A stretch of 64,000 bases of DNA from VAZQ01 sp963835165 (lineage in GTDB: Bacteria > Pseudomonadota > Alphaproteobacteria > Rhizobiales > Xanthobacteraceae), in NCBI GenBank assembly GCA_963835165.1, contig CAWIGD010000032.1, positions 1 through 64,000 of the forward strand, in the 5' to 3' direction. This document shows, piece after piece, positions 45,191-53,994 of this stretch; within the stretch, counting starts at the first letter, position 1, and every line of letters starts with the position of its first letter. Made by a program: the position numbers and the translations under genes. Under the pieces are notes generated by a model. The model was given only the letters and a program-made list of their open reading frames with translations. It ran no database searches and was not told where the DNA came from.

Positions 45191-46180
45191 TTACTCGCCC
45201 TTGACGTTCGCGGCCCTGATGATCGGCCACCACTTCTCGATCTCGGCCTTGTGATGCGCGAACAGCGCATCGGGCGTTTGCTGATCGGGTGGCGGAATCT
45301 CCTGACCGAGATCGTCGAGGCGGCGGCGCACCGCGGGATCGGCCAGTGCCTCCACGACGGCGCCGGTGAGCCTGGAGGTGATGTCCTTCGGCGTGCCCTT
45401 CGGCACCCAGAGGGCGTGCCACACCGAGATATAGAAGCCCGGCATTCCCGCCTCGTCCATCGTCGGGATGTCGGGCGCCGACGGCAGACGCGACTTTGCG
45501 GTGACCGCGAAGGCCTTGACGTTGCCGTTGCGCACCTGCGGCAGCGAATTCGCCGCCTGGTCGAACATGAGGTCGATCTGTCCGGCGACCAGGTCCTGCA
45601 TCGCCGGGCCGGTGCCGCGATAGGGCACGAACTGGAAGCGCGTGCCGGTGGTCTTCTGGAAATAGACGCCGCTGACATGCGATGCGCTGCCGGCTCCGGC
45701 GGTACCTTGCGTGGCCTTGTCCGGGTTGGCCTTGAGCCAGTCGATCAATTCCTTGAGGTTGTTCACCGGCAAGGATTTCCTCACGACAGCGAGTTGCGCA
45801 TTGGCCGCGACCAGCGAGATCGGCTCGAAATCGTTCAGCACGTCGTATGGGAGCTGGTAGATCGCGCCGTTGACCACATGCGTGCTCCAATGGCCGATAC
45901 CGACCGTGTAGCCGTCGGGCTCGGCGCGGGCCACGCGTCCGACGCCGATCGTGCCCGCCGCTCCGGTTGTGTTCTCGATGATGATGGTCTGGCCGAGCGA
46001 CGCCCGCATCCGCTCGCCCATGATCCGTGCGATCGTATCGGTCGGGCCGCCCGCGGCGAACGGCACGACCAGCGTGATCGGGCGCGCCGGATAGGCTTGC
46101 GCCCACGCGAAGCGCGACACAGCGGGCAGCGCGACAGCACCCGTTGCCAGGTGCAGAAATTGTCTACGGGGGAATTTCAT
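45191..46180 (-). CDS. Bug-family periplasmic receptor, Tat-exported
   Basis: A 329-residue Bug receptor with a Tat signal (PRRQFLHLATGAVALPA), then YPARPITLVVPFAAGGPTD, IENTTGAAGTIGVG, DGYTVGIG, HVSGVYFQKTTG and VPYRGTGPAMQDLVAG. ATG at 46180 with AGGA upstream is preferred over an upstream frame extension. It is an orphan: no membrane partner is within range. Confidence 0.94.
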   Translation of the reverse strand: MKFPRRQFLHLATGAVALPAVSRFAWAQAYPARPITLVVPFAAGGPTDTIARIMGERMRASLGQTIIIENTTGAAGTIGVGRVARAEPDGYTVGIGHWSTHVVNGAIYQLPYDVLNDFEPISLVAANAQLAVVRKSLPVNNLKELIDWLKANPDKATQGTAGAGSASHVSGVYFQKTTGTRFQFVPYRGTGPAMQDLVAGQIDLMFDQAANSLPQVRNGNVKAFAVTAKSRLPSAPDIPTMDEAGMPGFYISVWHALWVPKGTPKDITSRLTGAVVEALADPAVRRRLDDLGQEIPPPDQQTPDALFAHHKAEIEKWWPIIRAANVKGE

Positions 46181-46209
46181 GGCGGTCCTTCTCTGTCGTA
46201 TCGGCAACT

Positions 46210-46480
46210 AAAGCGGTTCCGTTCGCATTGACTCAGCGCTTGCCCATTCTCTCGCGTCACCCGCGGGCTTGACCCCATAGGCGCTAAGTTAAGCGCGTGT
46301 CCCGGGCGCTGCGCAGCATGGAGCGAAGCGGAATGATGCGCTGCAGACCCGGGACCGTTACACACACACCGCCTTCGCGACGGTCCCGGACCAGCGGTGC
46401 ACCGCTTCGCTATCGCTCGCGCTGCACCGCATCCGGGACACGTCAGACCTTATCTTAGCGCCTATGGGCTTGACCCGCGG
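46210..46480. repeat. Composite palindromic repeat (copy 2), split by an insertion
   Basis: 46210-46275 matches 1029-1095 almost base for base (the GTTCGCATTGACTCAGCGCT core is identical). The CCCGCGGGCTTGACCCGCGGG palindrome of copy 1 is interrupted here after GGCTTGACCC and resumes at 46467 with GGCTTGACCCGCGGG. Copy 1 therefore represents the empty site. Confidence 0.85.
46276..46466. mobile_element. 191-bp MITE-like element with 13-bp terminal inverted repeats
   Basis: Ends CATAGGCGCTAAG (46276-46288) and CTTAGCGCCTATG (46454-46466) are perfect inverted repeats. It is flanked by a 10-bp direct repeat GGCTTGACCC (46266-46275 and 46467-46476) that occurs once in the uninterrupted copy at 1081-1101. 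The interior has further inverted repeats (GTGTCCCGG near the left end, CCGGGACAC near the right) and no coding frame. These are the hallmarks of a non-autonomous transposed element. Confidence 0.8.
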
Positions 46481-46611
46481 GCAAAGTTATTCGGATTGAA
46501 ATCGTGTCTGCCGATGGCGCCACTGCTGCCGATTTCGGAAAAGGAGACGAGCGTGTCCGTGTCTGCCTGATCTCGGCGCGCATTACCCGAACCCGGCACT
46601 GCGGCGTGAAA

Positions 46612-46740
46612 TCACTTCACCACCGGCGGGCCTATATAGCGGAACTTCTGCGCGCGTTTTCCGGTATCGACCTCGGTGGTGTAGAGGTTTCCCTTGGAGT
46701 CGATGGCGAGATTGTGCACCCAATGAAATTCACCGGCGTG
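46612..46740 (-). pseudogene. C-terminal fragment of an NHL-repeat protein
   Basis: Encodes AGEFHWVHNLAIDSKGNLYT then TEVDTGKRAQKFRYIGPPVVK and a stop. It corresponds to the end of the intact paralogue (GQFYGVHSIASDSKGNFYTT...). It belongs with the NHL fragment at 46996-47322, from which it is split by a piece of a different gene. Confidence 0.8.
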
Positions 46741-46994
46741 CGGCCGTCGCGCCCGATCATCCAGTGCCAGGCGACATGGGCGATCAGCGCCGAGACGATG
46801 ATCACGCCCAGTCGCTCCGCGACCACGTATTTGAACAGCAGGTCGAGCGCGGGGATCAGCACCAGCAGGACCGCGATCTGCCCGATCTCGACCCCGAGGT
46901 TGAAGCCGAACAGCGCGGTCATCAGATGGTCGCCGGCAAATTGCAGGGATTCGCGCAGCGTGAATGAAAAGCCGAAGCCGTGATGCTCCCGAAT
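46740..46994 (-). pseudogene. C-terminal membrane fragment of a HupE/UreJ-like protein
   Basis: In one frame: REHHGFGFSFTLRESLQFAG, then ALFGFNLGVEIGQIAVLLVL and YVVAERLGVIIVSALIAHVA, ending WHWMIGRDGR. This is the distinctive C-terminal block of the HupE/UreJ_2 family (nickel-accessory-like membrane proteins). It sits inside an NHL gene, in a frame different from the NHL C-terminal piece. Confidence 0.8.
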
Positions 46995-46995
46995 A

Positions 46996-47322
46996 ACCGA
47001 CGACGTCGCCGGTGTCACGCACGAGCGTGCGCACCTCGTTGTTGGTGCCGTCGGCGTTGAACAGGAAGGTCTGCCTGCCGTCGATCCAGAAATCGAGGTC
47101 CCAGACCGAACCCGAGGCCCTGGTGTTCTTCTCGTAAGCGAACTCCTTGACGAAGCTGCCGTCCTTGCGGAAGACCTGGATGCGATTGTTGGCGCGGTCG
47201 CACACATAGACCAGGCCATCCTTTGCGATTTTCACGCAATGGACGGGATTGCTGAATTGCGAGGACGTCGAGCAGCTGCGGTTGTAAGGCTCCAGCTTCT
47301 CGTCGGTCGGCTTTTCGCCGTC
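46996..47322 (-). pseudogene. Middle fragment of an NHL-repeat protein
   Basis: About 109 codons: DGEKPTDEKLEPYNR, QFSNPVHCVKIAKDGLVYVC, DRANNRIQVFRKDGSFVKEF and VRTLVRDTGDVVG. It is closely similar to the intact NHL protein at 47868-49064 (QFRNPVHCVERSNDGLVYVC). The N-terminal half is absent. Upstream it joins a HupE-like N-terminus; downstream, a HupE-like C-terminus. Confidence 0.8.
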
Positions 47323-47750
47323 GGCGCGCCTGCTCGTAGGATGTGAACGAGCGGTCGACGTCAACGACACGCGCGCGTAAGCGATCCGGGGCGGGGGAAG
47401 CGCGGCACCGTCTTCGTAGAGGGTGATGTTGTCGATCAGATAGAGCTTCACGGCGTGGCGCAGCGCGTCGTCGGCGCGCGATATGTCGAGATAGCCGGGG
47501 CCGCGGGTCGGAAAATCCACCTCGATCATGGCGGCGAGCGGCACGCGGATCAGCAGCTCGAGCGTATGGCCGTCGGGTTTGATGACTGCGTTGATCTTGA
47601 CGTCGGTCGGAATGTCGTGCGCCCCGGCGCTCCAGCGACGACGCAGGCCAGGGTTGTGGCGATCGTGCTCAGCCCTCGCTGCGCGCGCTCGATCAGATCA
47701 TTGTAGGCCACGGATCGGTCTCCCCACGGCTTACGGTAGGGGAACTTCAA
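47323..47750 (-). pseudogene. N-terminal fragment of a HupE/UreJ-like protein
   Basis: One frame carries a signal-like stretch ending LSTIATTLACVVAGA. The next frame carries AHDIPTDVKINAVIKPDGHT, then VPLAAMIEVDFPTRGPGYLD and PPRIAYARVSLTS. A third frame has RSFTSYEQAR. The order matches the periplasmic N-terminus of HupE/UreJ_2 proteins, with at least two frameshifts (near 47628 and 47350). The fragment then joins the NHL piece near 47322. Confidence 0.75.
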
Positions 47751-47867
47751 TCGCCGTTACAAGTCGGATCCGTTCGCCTATAATCGCCATAACCAAAGAG
47801 CGCACGGCTCCGGCTCTTGTACATCTTCTTCGGAGGCGATGCGTCTTGCTACGGTGGGGAGGCGACG

Positions 47868-49064
47868 ATGATCAAGCGCGAGCAAAAGCGTAGAGTCGTG
47901 TGCAGTGCGATGCTCGCCGCGGGCATCATCGCTCTCGGCGCCGGTCAGGCGGTTTTGCAGCACAAGGCCGAGGCGCAGGGCGCCAGCGTGACCGCCCCGA
48001 TGTTCGAGGTCGATCCGCTGTGGCCGCGGCCGTTACCCAGCAACTGGCTGCTGGGGTGGACCATCGGGAACTGGGTCGACGAGCAGGACCACGTCTGGAT
48101 CATCCACCGCGGGGCCGGCGGCCTTCATAACAACGAGCGCGGCGCCGAGCTCAATCCGCCGATCGCCGAGTGCTGCCGCACCGCCCCGCCCATCCTCGTT
48201 TTCGATCCGGACGGCAATCTGGTGAGGTCCTGGGGCGGTCCCGGGCCGGGCTACGAGTGGCCGCAGTCCAACCACGGCATCCACGTCGACTACAAGGGCA
48301 ACGTCTGGATCGGCGGCAACGGCGAGAAGGATGCGCACCTCCTCAAGTTCACCAAGGATGGCAAATTCCTGATGCAGGTCGGCGGCTTCGGCAAGAATGC
48401 CGGCAGCAACGATCTCGAGAATTTCGGCCGCGTGGCCAAGATCTGGGTCGATCCGAAAACGAACGAGGCTTATGTCGCGGACGGCTATCTCAACAAGCGC
48501 ATCGCGGTGATCGATGCCGATACCGGCAAGATGAGGCGCTACTGGGGTGCGTACGGCAACCGGCCCGACGACACCAGTCTCGGTCCTTACGATCCGTCCG
48601 CGCCGCCCGCGCAACAGTTTCGCAACCCCGTGCATTGCGTCGAGCGCTCGAACGACGGGCTCGTCTACGTGTGCGATCGTGGCAATGACCGACTGCAGGT
48701 GTTCCGGCCGGACGGGACCTTCGTGAAGGAGGCGTTCTACGCCAGGGACACGCGCGGCGCGGGCTCGGTCTGGGACATCGTCTTCTCCAAGGATCCCGAG
48801 CAGAGATACCTGATGCTGGCGGACGGCCAGAACGAGCGCATCCGCGTCATCGTGCGCGACACGCTCGAGGAGATAACGTCGTTCGGTGGCGGCGGACGCC
48901 AGCCCGGCCAGTTCTATGGCGTGCACAGCATCGCGTCCGATTCCAAGGGCAACTTCTACACCACCGAAACCTACGAAGGTAAGCGCGTGCAGAAGTTCGT
49001 CTACAAGGGCATCGGCTCGGTGCCGCGCGGCTATCAGGGCGTCCCCTGGCCGAAGCGAAGCTGA
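47868..49064 (+). CDS. Exported NHL-repeat beta-propeller protein
   Basis: A 398-residue protein with an N-terminal anchor (about residues 10-30) and a six-bladed propeller. Blade-like repeats include PPILVFDPDGNLVRSWGGPG, HGIHVDYKGNVWIGGNG, DGLVYVCDRGNDRLQVFRPD and HSIASDSKGNFYTTETYEGK. NHL propellers bind proteins or small ligands, or act as lyases (peptidyl-glycine-like); no catalytic site is evident. GGGGAGG precedes the ATG. It is divergent from a broken paralogue. Confidence 0.88.
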   Translation: MIKREQKRRVVCSAMLAAGIIALGAGQAVLQHKAEAQGASVTAPMFEVDPLWPRPLPSNWLLGWTIGNWVDEQDHVWIIHRGAGGLHNNERGAELNPPIAECCRTAPPILVFDPDGNLVRSWGGPGPGYEWPQSNHGIHVDYKGNVWIGGNGEKDAHLLKFTKDGKFLMQVGGFGKNAGSNDLENFGRVAKIWVDPKTNEAYVADGYLNKRIAVIDADTGKMRRYWGAYGNRPDDTSLGPYDPSAPPAQQFRNPVHCVERSNDGLVYVCDRGNDRLQVFRPDGTFVKEAFYARDTRGAGSVWDIVFSKDPEQRYLMLADGQNERIRVIVRDTLEEITSFGGGGRQPGQFYGVHSIASDSKGNFYTTETYEGKRVQKFVYKGIGSVPRGYQGVPWPKRS

Positions 49065-49165
49065 ACGTCACGACCTGATCCGTCAGGTCCAACCGGTCGG
49101 CCGTCATCGCGCTGCCGGGGATGACGGCGGCGACTAAACGCTGAAAGACACCAGAAGCGAACGTC

Positions 49166-50140
49166 TCACTCGGCGCGGATTCCGGCCTTCGCCACGACGC
49201 CGCGCCATTTCTCGATATCGCTGCGGGTGCGCTCGGTCACCGCTTGCGGCGGCCCTGGCTCGGGCGTCATGCCTTGCGCGATCATCGCTTCTTTGCCCTC
49301 GGCCGTATCGAGGATCTCGTTCACCTCGCGATTGAGCCGCGCGATGATGGCCGGCGGCGTGGCTGGCGGTGCGACGAGCGCGACCCACAGCGCGGCTTCG
49401 TAGCCGGCGAGCCCGGACTCCGCCACGGTCGGGACCTCCGGCAGCACGGCGACGCGCGTCTTGCCGCTGGTCACCAGCGCGCGCAATTGTCCGGCGCGGA
49501 TATTGGGAAGCGACGGTGCGATGGTCGCGAACTGCATGTCGAGCCGGCCGGTGATCATGTCGGTCATGGACTGCGCCGAGCTCTTGTAGGGCACGTGGGT
49601 TATGTTCACGCCCGCCATGCTCGCGAACAGCGCGGTGGCGAGATGCGCCAGCGATGCGACCCCGGCCGAGCCGTAGTTGAGCGCGCCGGGCTTCGCCTTG
49701 GCGAGCGCGATCAGCTGCGCCAGATCCTGCGCGGGCAGGCCCGGATAGAGCACGAGCACATAGGGCTGGCTCCCGATCATGGCCACCGGCGCGAAATCCT
49801 TGACCGGATCGTACGGCAGGTTGGTGCCGAGGCTGACGGCGACCGCTTGCGTGCTCGCGGTGGCAATGCCGATGGTGTAGCCGTCGGGGGCGGCCTTGGC
49901 GACCGCGTCGACGCCGATATTGCCGCTCGCGCCGGCGCGGTTCTCGACCACGATCTGCTGGCCGAGCCGTTGGCCGAGCTTCTGCGCGACGATGCGGGCG
50001 ACGATGTCGGTGCTGCTGCCGGCGGGGAAGGGCACCACCAGACGGATCGGCCGGTCCGGCCAACCGGCATCGCCGGTCTGGGCGACGGCGGTGGCCGCGA
50101 GCATCAGCGTTGCCAGCGCGATCGACAGCACCCGGATCAT
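49166..50140 (-). CDS. Bug-family periplasmic receptor
   Basis: A 324-residue Bug receptor: signal peptide MIRVLSIALATLMLAATAVA, then WPDRPIRLVVPFPAGSSTD, VENRAGASGNIGVDA, DGYTIGIA, HLATALFASMAGVN and VPYKSSAQSMTDMITG. It is convergent with the NHL gene and divergent from the DsrE gene. An orphan without TctAB. Confidence 0.93.
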   Translation of the reverse strand: MIRVLSIALATLMLAATAVAQTGDAGWPDRPIRLVVPFPAGSSTDIVARIVAQKLGQRLGQQIVVENRAGASGNIGVDAVAKAAPDGYTIGIATASTQAVAVSLGTNLPYDPVKDFAPVAMIGSQPYVLVLYPGLPAQDLAQLIALAKAKPGALNYGSAGVASLAHLATALFASMAGVNITHVPYKSSAQSMTDMITGRLDMQFATIAPSLPNIRAGQLRALVTSGKTRVAVLPEVPTVAESGLAGYEAALWVALVAPPATPPAIIARLNREVNEILDTAEGKEAMIAQGMTPEPGPPQAVTERTRSDIEKWRGVVAKAGIRAE

Positions 50141-50312
50141 CCGCAACCTCCCGACGTTCGCGCTCGCGCCTGCCACGCAGGCTCCTGTTCCTGCGTGCCA
50201 TGCTTCGGTGGTCCTGGCCGTGAGGTCAAGGGTGCCGTCATGGACGCTGCGGGCAATTCTTGCGAGATTGTCGTCGAGCCTACGTGCAGGCGTGCCGCAG
50301 CGAGGTTATCCC

Positions 50313-50783
50313 ATGCAACGGATCGTCATTTTTCTGCTCGGTGCCTTCGTCGGTGGCGCACTGATGGCGTCGGTTCCGTCCGGCAAGGCGCACGACGACC
50401 TGACCGGCGCGCTGGCCGCGCCCGAGAACCATCCCCTGCTGGTGCACATGACCTCGGCCGATACCTGGCGCGGCGCCATGGGGCTCGAATTCGCCCAGGC
50501 GATGTTGAAGATCGGGCACCCCGTCGCCGTGTTCCTCAATCTCGACGCGGTCAAGCTTGCGCTGCGCACGGGCGAGCAGGAGAAGAAACGGTCCATGCAG
50601 CAGATCCCGCGCGACCTCGTCGCCGACCTGGTCCGTGGCGGCGCCGTCGTGCTGATCTGCCAGCCTTGCCTCGAGGAATTCGGGCTGCGGCTCGACGACG
50701 TCGTGCCGGGCGTGCAGCTCGGCCGGCCCGGCTATCTCGAGAATTTCGTCTTCGCCGACAATGTGCGCACGCTGACCTGGTAG
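50313..50783 (+). CDS. Exported DsrE-family protein
   Basis: A 156-residue DsrE/DsrF-like fold protein with a signal anchor (residues 1-25). It shows HPLLVHMTSADTWRGAMGLE and GHPVAVFLNLDAVKLALR. The segment GGAVVLICQPCLEEFGL contains one conserved-position cysteine (ICQPC has two, the second likely the DsrE sulfur-carrier type). It might handle sulfane sulfur in the periplasm; that is inference. GAGGT precedes the ATG. Confidence 0.82.
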   Translation: MQRIVIFLLGAFVGGALMASVPSGKAHDDLTGALAAPENHPLLVHMTSADTWRGAMGLEFAQAMLKIGHPVAVFLNLDAVKLALRTGEQEKKRSMQQIPRDLVADLVRGGAVVLICQPCLEEFGLRLDDVVPGVQLGRPGYLENFVFADNVRTLTW

Positions 50784-50947
50784 CGGCGCCCCGACCGGGC
50801 TTGTTGTCGAGAGTTAACAAGTGTGGCGCCAGCCGTCAGCCGTGACGTCGCACTGCCGCCTTGCGACGACCTGGGCTTTGACAATGCTCGTAAAATTCAG
50901 TTCCTTGAGGAAAGAGAAAAGCGCGACAACGTTATCGGAGAAAACCC

Positions 50948-51943
50948 ATGAGGAAATTATCGTCGACTTTCGCCGTGGCGGCCGCGCTTTGCGCCCTTCC
51001 GGCCGCGAGCTACGCCCAAACCGTGCTCAAGGCGTCGCACCAATTCCCCGGTGGCAAGGGCGACGCCCGCGATGAGATGGTCCAGATCATCGCGCGCGAG
51101 GCCAAGGCCGCCAATGTCGGGCTCGACATCCAGGTGTATCCCGGCGCGTCGCTGTTCAAGCCCAACGACCAATGGAATGCGATGGTCAACGGCCAGCTCG
51201 ACATATCGTCGTTTCCGCTGGACTACGCCAGCGGCAAGGTCGGCGCCTTCAGCGCCACGCTGATGCCGGCGCTGGTGCGCAATCACGATCGCGCGACCCG
51301 GCTCAACGGCTCGCCGTTCATGAAAGAGGTCAAGGCGAAGATCGACAAGGCCGGTGTCGTCGTGCTGGCCGATGCCTGGCTCGCCGGTGCGGTCGCCTCC
51401 AAGAAGGCCTGCATCCGCACGCCGGACGATATCAAGGGCCTCAAGATCCGTTCCGCAGGCCCGACCTTCGCCGCCATGTGGCAGCAGGCCGGCGCTTCGA
51501 TCGTCTCGGTCCCGAGCAACGAGGTCTACAACGCGCTGCAGACCGGCGTGGCCGACGCCACCGACACCAGCACCGGCAGCTTCGTCTCGTTCCGCATCTA
51601 CGAGCAGGTGAAGTGCATCACCGCGCCCGGCGACAACGCCCTGTGGTTCATGTACGAGCCGGTGCTGATGTCGAAGCGGAGCTTCAACAGGCTCAACAAG
51701 GAGCAGCAGGACGCGCTGACCAATGCCGGCAAGAAGTCGGAGGATTATTTCAACAAGGCGACCAAGGGCCTCGACGACGAGATGGTCGCCACCTTCAAGA
51801 AGAACAATGTCGAGGTGGTGACCTTGACGCCGGCGGAATACGACGCCTGGGTGAAGATCGCGCAGGAAAGCTCGTACAAGCAGTTCGCCGCCGAAGTTCC
51901 CGACGGCAAGAAGCTGATCGACGAGGCTCTCTCGGTCAAATAG
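50948..51943 (+). CDS. dctP: TRAP transporter periplasmic receptor (DctP)
   Basis: A 331-residue DctP-family receptor: signal peptide to SYAQ, then VLKASHQFPGGKGDARDEMV and DDIKGLKIRSAGP. Arg168 in KIRSAGP is the carboxylate-binding arginine of the family. The C-terminal half has SNEVYNALQTGVADATDTS. The final gene order dctP-dctQ-dctM is complete, so this is a working sodium-driven importer of an organic acid. GGAGA precedes the ATG. Confidence 0.95.
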   Translation: MRKLSSTFAVAAALCALPAASYAQTVLKASHQFPGGKGDARDEMVQIIAREAKAANVGLDIQVYPGASLFKPNDQWNAMVNGQLDISSFPLDYASGKVGAFSATLMPALVRNHDRATRLNGSPFMKEVKAKIDKAGVVVLADAWLAGAVASKKACIRTPDDIKGLKIRSAGPTFAAMWQQAGASIVSVPSNEVYNALQTGVADATDTSTGSFVSFRIYEQVKCITAPGDNALWFMYEPVLMSKRSFNRLNKEQQDALTNAGKKSEDYFNKATKGLDDEMVATFKKNNVEVVTLTPAEYDAWVKIAQESSYKQFAAEVPDGKKLIDEALSVK

Positions 51944-52014
51944 TGCCTGATCACAACTGGCCGGCGGGACGCTCGCCGGCCGGCATGTGACGAGCGGGGA
52001 CAGAGGGGGTAGAC

Positions 52015-52533
52015 ATGGATCAGTTCGTCCGCGGCATCACGCTGCTCTCTCAGATTTGCGGCGTGTTCGCCGCGGCTCTGATCGCGGCCAGCGTGGTGAT
52101 CGTCTGCGAGATGGTATTCGTCCGATACGTGCTCAACCACACCACGATCTGGCAGACCGACTTCGTCACCTTCAGCATCGTCGCGGCCACTTTCATCGGC
52201 AGTCCGTACCTGCTGCTCAACCGCGGCCACGTCAACGTCGACGTGCTGCCGCTCTATCTCGGGCAGAAGGGCCGCTACCGCCTCGCCCTGGCGTCCATGC
52301 TGATGTCGTTTGCTTTCTGCGCCGTCATGACGGTGCTGACGTTTCAGTTCTGGCAGGAGGCCTGGGACAACAACTGGCGCTCCGAGTCCATGTGGCGGGC
52401 GCGCATGTGGATCCCCTACGCGGCGATGCCGATCGGGCTGGCGCTTCTCAGCCTGCAATACATCGCTGAAATCTTCAAATTGGTGAGCGGACGCGAACTG
52501 CCGTTCGGGCTGCCGCCGAAGGAACTGACATGA
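52015..52533 (+). CDS. dctQ: TRAP transporter small membrane subunit (DctQ)
   Basis: A 172-residue protein with four membrane helices. It shows the DctQ features RYVLNHTTIWQTDFVTFSIV and PYLLLNRGHVNVDVLPLYL. It links receptor docking to DctM. AGAGGGGG lies before the ATG. Its stop overlaps dctM by four bases, the usual coupling. Confidence 0.93.
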   Translation: MDQFVRGITLLSQICGVFAAALIAASVVIVCEMVFVRYVLNHTTIWQTDFVTFSIVAATFIGSPYLLLNRGHVNVDVLPLYLGQKGRYRLALASMLMSFAFCAVMTVLTFQFWQEAWDNNWRSESMWRARMWIPYAAMPIGLALLSLQYIAEIFKLVSGRELPFGLPPKELT

Positions 52534-53849
52534 GCCCGGCCACCCAAGGGGCGATCGTCCTCATCGTCACCCTCGTCGTATTGCTGTCCGGTGCGCCGGT
52601 CGCCTTCGGGCTCGGTGCCATCGCGATCTCTTTCTTGGTGATCTTCCAGGGCCTGGATTCGCTGCACGTGGCGGCCGAGACGTTCTACACCGGGCTCTCC
52701 GACTTCACGTTGGTGTCGATCCCGATGTTCGTCATGATGGGCGCGGCCATCGGCTCGTCACCCGCCGGCAAGGACCTCTACGAGGCCCTTGACCGCTGGC
52801 TCTATCGCGTGCCCGGCGGCCTGGTCATCTCCAATATCGGAGCCTGCGCGATCTTTGCCGCGCTCACGGGCTCCTCGCCCGCCTGCTGCGCCGCCATCGG
52901 CAAGATGGGCATTCCGGAAATGCGCCGGCGCGGCTATCCGGACGATGTGGCGACCGGCTCGATCTGCGCCGGCGGCACGCTCGGCATCCTGATCCCGCCG
53001 TCGATCACCTTCATCCTGTACGGGATCGCCACCGAGACCTCGATCGGTCGGCTGTTCCTCGCCGGCGTGCTGCCGGGGCTGATGCTCACCGGTCTGTTCA
53101 TCCTGTGGACGCTGTTCATCATCTGGAAGCGGGGCTTTCGCTCGCACGCGCTCGGATTCCGCTATTCGTGGAAGGAGAAATTCCAGTCCATCCCGAAGAT
53201 CGCGCCGTTTCTCCTGATCATCTTCGGCGTCATGTACACGCTCTACGGCGGCGTGGCGACGCCGTCGGAAGCCGCCGGCGTCGGCGCGGCGCTGTGCGTG
53301 CTGATGGCGGTCCTCATCTATCGCATGTGGGCGCCGGACAAATGGTGGCTCATCCTGCGCGACACCACGCGCGAATCGGTGATGATCCTGATGATCATCG
53401 CGACCGCCGTGCTGTTCGGTTACATGCTGACCTCGCTCTATCTCACCCAGACGCTGGCGCAGGCGATCGCCGACATGCACGTCAACAAATGGGTGCTGAT
53501 GCTGCTCATCAATCTCTTCCTGCTGGTGAGCGGCTTCTTCATCCCGCCCGCGGCCATCATCCTGATGACGTCGCCGATCCTCTATCCGATCATCACCACG
53601 GCGGGCTTCGACCCGGTCTGGTTCGGCGTGATCATGACCATCAACATGGAGATCGGGCTGATCCACCCGCCGGTCGGGCTCAACATCTACATCGTCAGTT
53701 CGATCGCGCCCGACGTGCCGGTGACACGGGTGATGTGGGGCACGCTTCCCTACGTGGCCTGCATGATGCTGGCGATCGTGATCCTGTGTATTTTCCCCGA
53801 GATCGCCACCTGGCTGCCGGATCACCTGATGGGTGTCGCGCACAAGTAG
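52530..53849 (+). CDS. dctM: TRAP transporter large membrane subunit (DctM)
   Basis: A 439-residue, 12-helix protein: GAPVAFGLGAIAISFLV, FVMMGAAIGSSPAGKDLYEA, GSSPACCAAIGKMGIPEMRR, GTLGILIPPSITFILYGI and NMEIGLIHPPVGLNIYIVSS are DctM landmarks. It conducts substrate with sodium. It is the last gene of dctPQM and is followed by a hairpin. Confidence 0.95.
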   Translation: MSPATQGAIVLIVTLVVLLSGAPVAFGLGAIAISFLVIFQGLDSLHVAAETFYTGLSDFTLVSIPMFVMMGAAIGSSPAGKDLYEALDRWLYRVPGGLVISNIGACAIFAALTGSSPACCAAIGKMGIPEMRRRGYPDDVATGSICAGGTLGILIPPSITFILYGIATETSIGRLFLAGVLPGLMLTGLFILWTLFIIWKRGFRSHALGFRYSWKEKFQSIPKIAPFLLIIFGVMYTLYGGVATPSEAAGVGAALCVLMAVLIYRMWAPDKWWLILRDTTRESVMILMIIATAVLFGYMLTSLYLTQTLAQAIADMHVNKWVLMLLINLFLLVSGFFIPPAAIILMTSPILYPIITTAGFDPVWFGVIMTINMEIGLIHPPVGLNIYIVSSIAPDVPVTRVMWGTLPYVACMMLAIVILCIFPEIATWLPDHLMGVAHK

Positions 53850-53877
53850 ATTGCTCGCTTGGCAAGCACTTTCTGGG

Positions 53878-53897
53878 TTGCCGGATCAAGCCGGCAA
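53878..53897. terminator. Hairpin after dctM
   Basis: Stem TTGCCGG / CCGGCAA with a six-base loop, 28 bases past the dctM stop. There is no T-run, so it may be a repeat relic that stabilises or ends the dctPQM transcript. Confidence 0.45.
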
Positions 53898-53913
53898 TAA
53901 CGATCGGATGGTC

Positions 53914-53990
53914 TAGTGTGGCGCATTTGACGTTCCTATCAGTATTGGCCGCAAGTCCTTCATAGCAACGTCAAATGCAAAGCCACACTA
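53914..53990. repeat. 77-bp inverted repeat
   Basis: Left arm TAGTGTGGCGCATTTGACGTT and right arm AACGTCAAATGC...GCCACACTA form an imperfect hairpin of about 20 bp. The unit resembles dispersed palindromes I know from Bradyrhizobium-like genomes. It borders the inverted-repeat-bounded segment that follows. Confidence 0.7.
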
Positions 53991-53994
53991 AGGT

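Noticed and set aside
48033..48926. A 297-codon minus-strand frame opposite the NHL gene
   Set aside because: It has shadow composition without a ribosome site; the plus strand encodes a recognisable propeller.
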